Of a stretch of DNA of 64,000 bases, positions 1-7,900 are shown in pieces. The DNA comes from JAWKWH01 sp965204295 (GTDB taxonomy: Bacteria; Pseudomonadota; Alphaproteobacteria; Rhizobiales; Rhizobiaceae): assembly GCA_965204295.1 (NCBI GenBank), contig OZ241973.1:2480001-2544000 (forward strand). The letters run 5' to 3'. The position numbers and the translations under genes are program-made. A model generated the notes under the pieces. It was not told the origin of the DNA. It saw only the letters and a list, made by a program, of their open reading frames with translations, and searched no databases. Numbering within the stretch: the first letter of the stretch is position 1; each line of letters begins with the position of its first letter.

Positions 1-77
1 GCACCTTGCCGCTGATCTTCATCTTTATGTTCCAAAAGCAATTTGTCAGTGCGCTGACCGGCGTTGACATCAAATGA
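1..77 (+). CDS. Carbohydrate-type ABC transporter permease, C-terminal end only
   Basis: The reading frame that starts at base 3 is open from the window edge to a TGA at 75-77 and encodes 24 residues rich in Leu, Ile and Phe, including a FMFQKQF stretch. MalG-type inner-membrane permeases usually end with a last membrane helix followed by an aromatic/basic FFQRYFVQG-like tail, and this fits. The gene is followed almost at once by a nucleoside hydrolase and a MalK-type ATPase, which supports its place as the last membrane gene of an ABC importer operon. Only the tail is visible, so the substrate cannot be judged. Confidence 0.6.
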   Translation, partial: TLPLIFIFMFQKQFVSALTGVDIK

Positions 78-90
78 CGGAGTTCCTGCT

Positions 91-1023
91 ATGACCCTTT
101 CCAGCGAAATGCGCCAACGGCTGCTGGCGCCGCGACCAGGCCAACTGCGCGTGATCATGGATACAGACACCTACAACGAAATCGACGACCAGTTTGCGAT
201 TGTGCAGATGATGCTGTCACCCGCACGGTTATCGGTCGAGGCGATCTATGCCGCGCCGTTTCACAACCACCGCTCCTCCGGACCCCGGGACGGGATGGAG
301 CAGAGCTATGACGAAATATTGCGGCTGCTGGAGCGTCTGAACATTGATCCCACCGACCTGGTTCACAAAGGCGTCGGCGCCTATGTCGGATCGGAAAAGG
401 AGGCTGTCGAGGCGCCTGCGGTTGACGATCTGATTGCGCGGGCTCGTGTGAGTTCGCCTGACGACCCGCTTTACGTTATTGTGATCGCCGCAATCAGCAA
501 CGTGGCTTCCGCCATCCTGAAAGCGCCTGACATCATTGACCGGATTGTTGTCGTCTGGCTCGGTGGGCATGTTTTGACATGGCCCGACACGCGCGAGTTC
601 AACCTAAAACAGGACGTCGGCGGTGCGCAGGTGCTGTTCGACAGCGGTGTGCCGGTGGTGATGGTGCCTTGCATGGGGGTGACGTCTCATCTGCACAGCA
701 CCGTGCCCGAGATCGAACGATATATCGAACCCAACGGCGATATCGGCGCCTTTCTGGCGATGCGGTTCAAGGAATACAACGACATCCACAAAGGCTGGTC
801 CAAAGAAATATGGGATATGGCCGCCGTCGCCTGGGTTTTGAATGCGGATTGGGGGCCAAGCCATCTGATTTCGTCCCCGATCCTGACCGATCAGGTCACA
901 TGGAGCGTTGATCACAGCCGCCATTTGATCCGCTATGTCCATCACATCGACCGCGACGCGATCATGCAGGATTTCATCGATAAACTGGAAGCATTTACCG
1001 CAGGCCAAGCCCGACTTACATGA
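91..1023 (+). CDS. Inosine-uridine preferring nucleoside hydrolase family protein
   Basis: About 310 residues. The N-terminal DTDTYNEIDDQF stretch (residues 24-35) matches the family's Asp-rich calcium site (DTDxxxDxDDxxA), which positions the catalytic water and ribose hydroxyls. A second hallmark is the WLGGH stretch in the middle, where family members carry a G-G motif. The family hydrolyses the N-glycosidic bond of nucleosides to free base and ribose. An upstream in-frame TTG at 64 exists, but ATG 91 has GGAG at 79-82 at good spacing and starts closer to the conserved block. The gene ends in an ATGA overlap with the ABC ATPase behind it, so importer and hydrolase are translationally coupled. 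That suggests imported nucleosides or related glycosides are cleaved; the exact substrate is inference. Confidence 0.85.
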   Translation: MTLSSEMRQRLLAPRPGQLRVIMDTDTYNEIDDQFAIVQMMLSPARLSVEAIYAAPFHNHRSSGPRDGMEQSYDEILRLLERLNIDPTDLVHKGVGAYVGSEKEAVEAPAVDDLIARARVSSPDDPLYVIVIAAISNVASAILKAPDIIDRIVVVWLGGHVLTWPDTREFNLKQDVGGAQVLFDSGVPVVMVPCMGVTSHLHSTVPEIERYIEPNGDIGAFLAMRFKEYNDIHKGWSKEIWDMAAVAWVLNADWGPSHLISSPILTDQVTWSVDHSRHLIRYVHHIDRDAIMQDFIDKLEAFTAGQARLT

Positions 1024-2087
1024 GCACTCTGGAACTGAAAAACATCCACAAATCCTTTGGAAAAACCAAGGTTCTGCGCGGCATCGACCTCGAAATCGCC
1101 GAAGGGGAGTTCGTGGCTCTTGTTGGCCCATCCGGGTGCGGAAAGTCGACGCTCCTCAGAGCCATTGCCGGACTTGAAAACGTCTCGGAGGGTGAGGTTG
1201 CAATCGGCGGCCAGGTTGTGAATGACACCGACCCGAAAGGGCGCAATGTCGCCATGGTCTTCCAAAACTACGCTCTGTATCCGCACATGACGGTGCGCCA
1301 AAACATTTCGCTGAACCTAAAAATCTCCCGGGTTCCCAAGGCGGATATTGACCGCCGCACCGAAGAGGCCACCAAGCTATTGGACCTGTCGGACCTGCTT
1401 GATCGGCTTCCCTCGCAGCTTTCGGGCGGACAACGCCAACGTGTTGCCATGGGCCGCGCGATTGTCCGGGATCCGGCCGTGTTTCTGTTCGACGAACCCT
1501 TGTCCAATCTGGACGCAAAGCTGCGTGTGCAGATGCGCAGCGAGATAAAGTCATTTCATGATAAGGTGCGCACCACTTCGATTTACGTCACACACGATCA
1601 GATAGAGGCAATGACCCTTGCCGATCGCGTGGTCGTCCTGAACGAAGGCCGTGTTGAACAAATCGGTACACCGATCGAGCTTTATCAAAGGCCTCGGAAT
1701 CTTTTTGTTGCAGGCTTCATCGGCTCGCCGGCAATGAATTTTCTTCATGGCATCTCAGTCTCGGATGGAGCGTCGAAAAAAGTAGCGCTCAAGGGACATG
1801 ATCATACAATCCCGGTGATAGATGATGTTCCCGATCAAACCCCGGTGATTGTCGGCATCCGACCCGAAAAGCTGACCCTCACGGAAAACAGCGGATTACC
1901 GGCAATCATCGAACATATCGAACCGACCGGACCGCAGACCCAATTGACCGTGCGAAGCTTGGGCACGACAGCGACACTGGTGCTGAATGGATATGCAGAG
2001 GTTTCCGGCGGCCAGCAAGTCTTTCTGGGAGTGACTTCAGGGGAAATACACCTTTTTGACGCAAGCACCGGCGACCGGTTAAACTAG
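1020..2087 (+). CDS. ABC transporter ATP-binding protein, MalK/UgpC type
   Basis: The 355-residue protein has Walker A GPSGCGKST (36-44), the signature LSGGQRQR, Walker B VFLFDEP and a switch histidine in VTHDQ. After residue ~235 comes an extension with IGIRPEK-like sequence (here VGIRPEKLTL), typical of the C-terminal TOBE/OB domain of the carbohydrate uptake (CUT1) ATPases. It would power the importer whose permease tail lies at the window edge. ATG 1020 overlaps the stop of the nucleoside hydrolase. After its TAG there is no further operon gene, only a gene-poor stretch that leads into an accessory region. Confidence 0.92.
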   Translation: MSTLELKNIHKSFGKTKVLRGIDLEIAEGEFVALVGPSGCGKSTLLRAIAGLENVSEGEVAIGGQVVNDTDPKGRNVAMVFQNYALYPHMTVRQNISLNLKISRVPKADIDRRTEEATKLLDLSDLLDRLPSQLSGGQRQRVAMGRAIVRDPAVFLFDEPLSNLDAKLRVQMRSEIKSFHDKVRTTSIYVTHDQIEAMTLADRVVVLNEGRVEQIGTPIELYQRPRNLFVAGFIGSPAMNFLHGISVSDGASKKVALKGHDHTIPVIDDVPDQTPVIVGIRPEKLTLTENSGLPAIIEHIEPTGPQTQLTVRSLGTTATLVLNGYAEVSGGQQVFLGVTSGEIHLFDASTGDRLN

Positions 2088-2484
2088 GACTTGATCGGCC
2101 CAATTTCCGCCAAATGGGCCTCCGAATTGTGTCCTGCCGACTTTTCCGGTATCTGGATCGATGAGAATTGGCGCTCTCAGCTTTAGCAGTCGGCATGCAG
2201 GCGGAATGGAAATTCTGATTCCAGGAGTTCCGCATGATGTACTGCGACAAAAATGACATCAGCGGCAAACCATTGCGCCTCTGGTCGGAAAAAGTCGTGG
2301 CATACGGCTTCTGTAAGCGGCGAAAGGTTATCTCTGGACAGACACGCCGAGTCTACAAACCTGCTGGCAAAAGGCGCTCCATTCCGAGGTCGCTAATCTG
2401 CAACCCAGTTTCCCTTAGCTGTAAAGCACACGACTTGATCTGATATTTCTGTTCTTCCGGAGCGTAAGCAGGCAGTGTCGATCA
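2088..2484. other. Gene-poor stretch after the ABC operon
   Basis: About 400 bp with no open frame that looks coding. Short frames exist on both strands but lack recognisable motifs, ribosome sites or coding-type codon use. The stretch leads directly into a degenerate transposase and probably marks the edge of the accessory segment. No tRNA or clear attachment site was seen. Confidence 0.4.
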
Positions 2485-2736
2485 ATGACAAACATTCAGG
2501 AAAAGATCATCAAGCCGAAGATGGGCCTGCTGGAACTGGCCAAATAGTTGGGCAGCGTCAGCTAGGCCTGCAAGGTGATGGGATACAGCCGGGACGGTTT
2601 CTACCGGTTCAAGGAAATATATGAATGGGGCGGCGAACAGGCGCTGATGGACCTTAGCCGCCGCAAACCGATCCTGAAGAACCGGGCACCGGAAAATATC
2701 GAACAGGCGGTCATCGATCTGGCCTCGCGGGCGCGA
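2485..2736 (+). pseudogene. IS481-type transposase relic, N-terminal part
   Basis: From ATG 2485 the frame reads like the start of an IS481-family transposase: MTNIQEKI..., then LGSVSQACKVMGYSRDGFYRF (with stops) as the helix-turn-helix, followed by KEIYEWGGEQAL and a RRKPILKNR block. The frame is broken by in-frame TAG codons at 2545-2547 and 2563-2565. The similarity stops near 2736, so the DDE catalytic core is absent. It is a dead 5' fragment, and it borders the AT-richer cassette behind it. The family assignment comes from the characteristic N-terminal wording, not from a search. Confidence 0.7.
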
Positions 2737-3128
2737 TCCGGCCGTTTTTTCCGCCCATGCGGCGGCGGTCCTTTCGCCATTGGCGCAGCCTTGCAATATG
2801 ATGTCGGAATCTTGCGCTTGACCCGTCCGGGATCGGGCCGGCCAACCTCGCCGGCAAAGTCAAACGATACCTCCGGATCACCATCAGGCAGCCCACCGCC
2901 GCATGAAAGGCGCCGCCGGGACAACCCCGCAGCATCGGCAAGGTCAAAATGACCGCATACAAAGCTCCAATATCGACGGACAAAACTCAGCAACTCACCC
3001 AACCAGAGCCGACCAAGCCCAGATTTTTCGAGGCGTCCGACTGCCGCGCAAGGGATTGATGCTCGAAGGGCCAAGACTACAGGCTCGGTTTACGAAAGCC
3101 CGGTCGCGTCACAGCGATGCGCCGAAGG
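2737..3128. other. Unassigned stretch between transposase relic and ATPase gene
   Basis: Nearly 400 bp, GC-rich in its first half, with overlapping open frames on both strands (for example 2601-3074 on - and 2903-3415 on +). None carries a recognisable domain, and they contradict one another. It may hold the remainder of one or more decayed mobile genes, but I cannot name it. Confidence 0.35.
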
Positions 3129-5528
3129 CTATGTTTTCCAGGGTATCTGAGCCTTACCACACTTACAGGAAATGGACTTTGCGCCAGGAACAAACGTATC
3201 GGCGCGAATATATCGACCGCAGTCTTTGCAAACAAAAAGTTCCACGAGTTTTTCAATATCCTCAAGCAATAAATCGATATCCTCACCAACGATCTTGTTG
3301 GGATCGTCATGAGATACAAGATTGGCAATTAGCGCTGATCCGGCTAGGTTGGAAAATATTTGGGTATCGAGAAGATCTGGGGATTTATCTTTCAAAGCAA
3401 AGCGAAACCGGCTGATCAATTCGTCTGCCATACGCTTCTCATTAGTATTATTGAATCGGAATGCAACTTTGACCTCAAGAGAATGGCAAATGTTTTTCAG
3501 AAAAAGCTCCAGAAGTTTGCGCAAGTCATTCGTAACATCCTCTTTGCACTTCTTTTGTTCAATAATTTCTTTCAGCGTTGCGGGGCTATTTTCGAGAAAA
3601 ATTCCATTGGCATCATCAGAGCGAACCTCGTGAAAAATCCATCCATGTTTCCCCATCTCCTTCTTGATAATATCGAACCATATATTCTCATGCGTGAGGA
3701 TGATGATTTGCCAGTCGGAAAACTCGTCGCGAAGCAGGCGAAGAAGTCTGCGCCTGTGGGAGGCGTCAAAGCTAGTGACGATATCATCTAGAACAAGAAA
3801 CCTGGCTTTCTTATTAAAGACGCAAGCGTTGGCCAGAAAGAGAACTACGCCAAGACTGTTCAGGTGGCTCTCGCTTAAATATTTTCGTGGCGGCTGTGTT
3901 GTGTTCCCGTGAAACGAGTACTCAAACTCAACACCTTCTTCTCCAACCATATTTAGCCGAACATTATCAACACTCTCCTCGGGGTGAAGTTTTCTATAAA
4001 AGGAACCGACATCCGCGCTAATTTTATCCAGTACGGATTGAAGCGCCGCGTTCTGCACTTTGACAAAGCGTTCAAAGATAGTGTATAAGGTAAGGATTTG
4101 CGCCTCATAGGCATTGATGATGCGCTGGGCTTTCTCAAAATCGCGTACCCGCGCGCCAAGCGTTTGAATCTTTGCAAGGGCATTAGCCACTTGTTGTTCG
4201 AGCTCGGTGAGACCAAGTTTCCCGGCGTCTTTCTGCGCCTTCTTTGCGCCGGAGACGCATTGCGCGCGAAGGCCCGACACAGCGTTGTCAGACCCTTCAG
4301 GCGGCTCGAATACCTCAAGTGAATCAAAGACGGTGCCAAGGCCCTGATAATAGCTGCGCAACAGTTCGGTCGCATCATCCGCCGACGAAATTAGTGCTTT
4401 GTAGCCCGCAAGGTTTTTATAGGTTTCGCCAATATTTTTGGCGCGCGTAACAATACAGCCGACGGTCTGGGCCAACGCATCCTTCAGCCCCCTGGCGGTA
4501 TTGAGCTTTGCCTGAATCTCGGCCATTTCTGCAAGACGCACGCCGACTTCGGTTTGCAGTTTGGTGAGATCGAATGGGCTCAAACAGAAGGGACAGGTAT
4601 CGTCAGTGTAGCTTTCAGCTTCGAGGACAGCCCGCCCCTTGGTTAAGAAATCGCTCAGCCGAAGCTTGTTAACGCTCTCGCGTTCTTTGGCCAAAGCATT
4701 GTAAGTGTCTGTGAAGGTTGATGCCTCACTCAAGAACAAGTCAATATCCTCCTTGAGATTATCGCAGGCCTCGGCAAGCCGGTTCAACCGCTCGGCAACT
4801 TTGATCTTCTCCGCGCTGTTTCCGAGATTGCCGAGTTCGTCAAGCGCCTTGGCGAAAGACGGCTCATCAGAGATCACAGTCGCGAGCTTGAATGGCGCGA
4901 TGATGTCTTTGGCTATGCCAAGGAAGGTCTGCTGGTCGGGCACGACTTGCCCAACGGCATCCAACATATCGGCCTGTAGGGAATCTGATTGATGCTTGGC
5001 GCCGGTGTAAGCACCGTCTTTTCTAATGGCATTATAGGTCTTTTGAATAACATCCCGGAATTGGGTGATCTCTTCATAGCCAATAATATCAGCAATGGCT
5101 TTGCGTTTGTTGCCCTTCGTTTCATCTAGGAATTTTACAATGTCGGCATGACGAAGAATGATCCGGTCATCCTTGAGCGTTTCGACAAGATCGCGTGTAT
5201 TATCATTTTTAAAGATTGTTGTCGTTTTGAGATTGGCGGACAGGCTCTTGGCACCGCCCTGATCCTGACCATCAAACAGAACCTCAACCCTGCACTCATC
5301 GTCATCGCTGGCAAGAACGTGCCGCAGTGCTTTCTCTTTGCATTCCTCACGCCACAGATGCTCTACCCGGTTTTGAATGAACCACTCCAGCGCATCGGTA
5401 ATTGTGCTCTTGCCAGCAGCATTTTCCCCGAAGATGGCGAGGCTTTTGTTTTTCTTGCCAAAATCAAGGGGAAGGGGGAAGCGCGTCCCACGAAAGGCGC
5501 TCACATTGAGCTGACGGAGCTTAGTCAT
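3129..5528 (-). CDS. SMC/RecF-like AAA family ATPase with zinc-hook and C-terminal zinc ribbon
   Basis: The 799-residue protein has an ABC/SMC-type split ATPase. Walker A GENAAGKST is at 34-42 after a RecF-like FRGTRFPLPLDF lead. An ABC-signature-like SESHLNSLG lies at 552-560, Walker B FLVLDD at 577-582, a D-loop SFDASH at 586-591 and an ILTHE switch near 610. The middle (about 230-500) is helical and coiled-coil-like and is interrupted by CPFC (312-315), placed like a Rad50 zinc hook half. After ~640 comes a separate helical domain ending in NLVSHDD (736-742) and four Cys (C767, C770, C788, C790) that look like a zinc ribbon. Overhauling ATPases of this build occur in DNA repair and in anti-phage systems. 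It follows a 68-codon gene by 11 bp and is probably cotranscribed with it. The coding region is visibly AT-richer than the core genes, consistent with acquisition. The exact family is not named here. Confidence 0.82.
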   Translation of the reverse strand: MTKLRQLNVSAFRGTRFPLPLDFGKKNKSLAIFGENAAGKSTITDALEWFIQNRVEHLWREECKEKALRHVLASDDDECRVEVLFDGQDQGGAKSLSANLKTTTIFKNDNTRDLVETLKDDRIILRHADIVKFLDETKGNKRKAIADIIGYEEITQFRDVIQKTYNAIRKDGAYTGAKHQSDSLQADMLDAVGQVVPDQQTFLGIAKDIIAPFKLATVISDEPSFAKALDELGNLGNSAEKIKVAERLNRLAEACDNLKEDIDLFLSEASTFTDTYNALAKERESVNKLRLSDFLTKGRAVLEAESYTDDTCPFCLSPFDLTKLQTEVGVRLAEMAEIQAKLNTARGLKDALAQTVGCIVTRAKNIGETYKNLAGYKALISSADDATELLRSYYQGLGTVFDSLEVFEPPEGSDNAVSGLRAQCVSGAKKAQKDAGKLGLTELEQQVANALAKIQTLGARVRDFEKAQRIINAYEAQILTLYTIFERFVKVQNAALQSVLDKISADVGSFYRKLHPEESVDNVRLNMVGEEGVEFEYSFHGNTTQPPRKYLSESHLNSLGVVLFLANACVFNKKARFLVLDDIVTSFDASHRRRLLRLLRDEFSDWQIIILTHENIWFDIIKKEMGKHGWIFHEVRSDDANGIFLENSPATLKEIIEQKKCKEDVTNDLRKLLELFLKNICHSLEVKVAFRFNNTNEKRMADELISRFRFALKDKSPDLLDTQIFSNLAGSALIANLVSHDDPNKIVGEDIDLLLEDIEKLVELFVCKDCGRYIRADTFVPGAKSISCKCGKAQIPWKT

Positions 5529-5539
5529 CGCTAGCCTTG

Positions 5540-5746
5540 CTACTGTGTGTCGTCGCCCTTGAGGACTGTCTTTTGGGCCTCTTCAAGCTGACGAAGGAGG
5601 TTTGTCTTTGTGAGCTTGCCTTCGCTGCGAAGTTTTGCAATTGCAGATATGCTCGCCTGGTCGAGCTCTTGATCCTTGGCCTGCTCGTCTAGGAAGTCCG
5701 ATAAAACCTTGCTCGCTGATCTGATGTTTTCGGTGGTCACAGCCAT
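5540..5746 (-). CDS. Small helical protein of the ATPase cassette, function unknown
   Basis: 68 residues, predicted almost wholly helical and highly charged (DEQAKDQELDQ, KLRSEGKLTK, LLRQLEEAQK), with no Cys and no membrane segment. GAAGG lies just upstream of ATG 5746. The stop is 11 bp before the start of the AAA ATPase, so the two genes form a short - strand operon. A small subunit next to an SMC-like ATPase could be a loader, adaptor or inhibitor, but nothing in the sequence decides this. Its start lies only 22 bp from the start of the divergent GIY-YIG gene. Confidence 0.6.
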   Translation of the reverse strand: MAVTTENIRSASKVLSDFLDEQAKDQELDQASISAIAKLRSEGKLTKTNLLRQLEEAQKTVLKGDDTQ

Positions 5747-5768
5747 CTGCCTTCGTTGAGATGTTGCA

Positions 5769-6212
5769 ATGAAAATTATTTTTACACGATCCTACAACTT
5801 GAGAGAGCAAGAGGTCAAGTTCGTTCAGGGCGTGCCTGGTATCTACTTCATCTTCGTGACGGACGTGAGCATCCAGTATCCGTTCAAGGCTTCAAGCCTA
5901 ATTTACATCGGGATGAGTGAGTCGAAGCGGAACAGCATCGCCATGCGCTTGCGCGGTCATCTAACAGGGCAATCTGGCAACCTCGGGATTTCAAACTACG
6001 CCAAAACACACAAGATCAAGTTCACCTATTATTCCGCCGAAGTTCTACAAAAATATGGTAATGACAACGTATTTGATATGGAAAGTTTCTTTCTGAGCGA
6101 TTTTCTGGAGTATCACGGATCGTTCCCGATATGCAATGGCCAAGCAGGCCACCAGTTCTCCGAAAAAGGAAAGAGAATAGTCGCGTCCGTGGATTGGCCG
6201 TACTTTCAGTAA
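5769..6212 (+). CDS. GIY-YIG nuclease-fold protein
   Basis: 147 residues that preserve the order of the GIY-YIG active-site motifs: GIYFIF (G24-I25-Y26), LIYIGMS (Y46-I47-G48), a helix MRLRGHL with candidate catalytic Arg60 or Arg62 and His64, a metal-ligand candidate Glu105 in DMESFF, and Asn123 in PICNGQAG. Family members cut DNA with a single metal ion. It stands alone as a single-domain protein without an obvious DNA-binding extension, so targeting might come from the neighbouring ATPase. The gene is divergent from the 68-residue gene and ATPase with just 22 bp between start codons. A GAG lies a few bases before ATG 5769. It is AT-rich like the ATPase. Calling it a defence nuclease is inference from context. 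Confidence 0.75.
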   Translation: MKIIFTRSYNLREQEVKFVQGVPGIYFIFVTDVSIQYPFKASSLIYIGMSESKRNSIAMRLRGHLTGQSGNLGISNYAKTHKIKFTYYSAEVLQKYGNDNVFDMESFFLSDFLEYHGSFPICNGQAGHQFSEKGKRIVASVDWPYFQ

Positions 6213-6439
6213 AAATGCATCTCAGAGAAATGAGGTCGGCTCTAGGAGTGCAGTCTAAGCCCCAAGCGAATGCCGGTTGTATCTTGGAATTCCTGGTTTG
6301 AAATAAAGCCGTATTGCTTCCCTTGGTGCTCTATGAAGTTAATGGAATACGGCGATAGAACCCGATAGGACCTCTCTAAAAACATCGCGGTTTTGTTTGT
6401 TTTGTGATTCTCTTCGGAGGTGGGTGTTGTGGAGGTGGG
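6213..6439. other. Short gene-free stretch after the GIY-YIG gene
   Basis: AT-richer sequence with no supported gene. No clear intrinsic terminator was seen. It joins the cassette to a GC-rich transposase relic on the other strand. Confidence 0.35.
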
Positions 6440-6718
6440 TCAGCCCGGTTTTTCGATCCGGATGAGCGGTATCGGCGGCTTTCGGAGAATGGCGACCCGC
6501 CGGTGAGGTTGTCCGCGCCGATCGATTTCGAGGTGTTTCGGCTGTGGCTGGCGGCGGCGCTGAAGCGCTCCGATGGCTCCGGAGGCGGCCGCCGCGCCCA
6601 CGGCTTCGTCCGGCGCTTTGGCGGATTCCCGGATCGCCCCGTTCAGGCTTTCAATCGCATTCGCGGCGTATATGATTTCGCCGATCGCCACGGTTGACGG
6701 ATCGACATTCGGTTTCGA
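6440..6718 (-). pseudogene. IS256 (Mutator)-type transposase relic
   Basis: On the minus strand the sequence reads EIIYAANAIESLNGAIRES, which closely follows the VIYTTNAIESLNxxIRK signature near the catalytic Glu of IS256/Mutator transposases. The remainder of the transposase is missing or unrecognisable and the frame runs on into unrelated sequence antisense to fabD. The remnant is GC-rich like the host core, which suggests a long residence. It forms the right border of the accessory segment opposite the IS481-like relic. Confidence 0.65.
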
Positions 6719-6922
6719 CCGTTTGGCGATTGCCGGACCGGCGTTCATGGTCCGGCCTTTTGCGGGCGGATTGCGGGCGGATTGCGGTCGATTGATCTCA
6801 AATCCGGCGATATTCCGGTCCGGACTGTAGATTGAACCGCCGCGGAGCTTCGAAACGCTTGACGAAGCGCCGTCTTCCGCGCCACGACGCCGGCAATCGG
6901 AATTCCAGGGGATTATCGTCAA

Positions 6923-7900
6923 ATGACGGTTGCATTCACGTTTCCCGGCCAGGGCAGCCAGACCGTCGGCATGGGAAGGAAACTCGCCGAAACCTGCGAT
7001 GAAGCGGCGAAGGTATTCGAGGAAGTCGACGAGGCGCTCGGCGAAAAACTGTCGACGCTGATCCGGGAAGGGCCGGAAGACCGACTGACGCTGACCGAAA
7101 ACGCTCAACCGGCCCTGATGGCCGTTTCGATCGCGGCCATGCGGGCGCTGGAGGTCCGCGGGGTGGAACTGTCCGGGAAAGCCGCATATGTCGCGGGCCA
7201 TTCGCTCGGCGAATATTCCGCGCTGTGCGCGGCGGGAGTGTTTTCGGTGGCCGACACGGCAAGGCTTCTGCGGACGCGCGGCAACGCCATGCAAAGCGCC
7301 GTTCCGGCGGGAGAAGGCGCGATGGCGGCGATCATCGGCCTGGAGCAGGCCGATGTCGAGGCGGCGTGCGCCGCCGCGGGACATTGCCGGATCGCCAATG
7401 ACAATGGCGGCGGGCAACTGGTCATTTCAGGCAGGAGGGACGGCGTGGAAAAAGCGGCCGCGAATTGTACCGACAAAGGCGCGAAAAGGGCCCTGATGCT
7501 GCCGGTCTCGGCGCCGTTTCACTCGGAACTGATGACGCCCGCGGCCGCAACGATGCGCGAAGCGCTTTCGGCCGTCGAGATGAAATCTCCGGCGGTTCCG
7601 GTGGTCGCGAACGTGCTTGCAAAGCCGATCTCCGATACCGGGGAAATCAGGCGTCGCCTGGTGGAGCAGGTGACGGGCCGCGTGCGATGGCGGGAGACGG
7701 TCGAGTGGTTCGCCGCCAACGGCGTGACGCAGCTTTACGAGATAGGCGCCGGCAGGGTCCTGACCGGCCTGGCCCGGCGCATTGATCGCGGCGTTTCATC
7801 GACCCCGGTGGCGACGCCCGCCGATGTGGATTCCGCGGTCGAAAGTCTGGCCCGATGCGGCGGTGGCCAACAGCGACAGGAAAGGGAACCGGATGTTTGA
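6923..7900 (+). CDS. fabD: Malonyl-CoA:ACP transacylase
   Basis: Transfers malonyl from CoA to acyl carrier protein, the entry step of type II fatty-acid synthesis in the cytosol. The 325-residue protein starts with the family's FTFPGQGSQ (GQGSQ at 9-13), has the nucleophile elbow GHSLGEYSA with Ser94, and the catalytic His200 in SAPFH. Length fits the family (about 310-320). ATG 6923 directly precedes the conserved N-terminal strand. It is the first gene of fabD-fabG-acpP-fabF and overlaps fabG by 8 bp, so the two are translationally coupled. The C-terminal residues after ~305 are variable and reflect that overlap. Confidence 0.96.
   Translation: MTVAFTFPGQGSQTVGMGRKLAETCDEAAKVFEEVDEALGEKLSTLIREGPEDRLTLTENAQPALMAVSIAAMRALEVRGVELSGKAAYVAGHSLGEYSALCAAGVFSVADTARLLRTRGNAMQSAVPAGEGAMAAIIGLEQADVEAACAAAGHCRIANDNGGGQLVISGRRDGVEKAAANCTDKGAKRALMLPVSAPFHSELMTPAAATMREALSAVEMKSPAVPVVANVLAKPISDTGEIRRRLVEQVTGRVRWRETVEWFAANGVTQLYEIGAGRVLTGLARRIDRGVSSTPVATPADVDSAVESLARCGGGQQRQEREPDV

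Noticed and set aside
6440..7417. 325-residue minus strand frame antisense to fabD
   Set aside because: Only its last ~90 residues resemble a protein (IS256 relic); the rest is the GC-driven shadow of fabD, which has complete family motifs.
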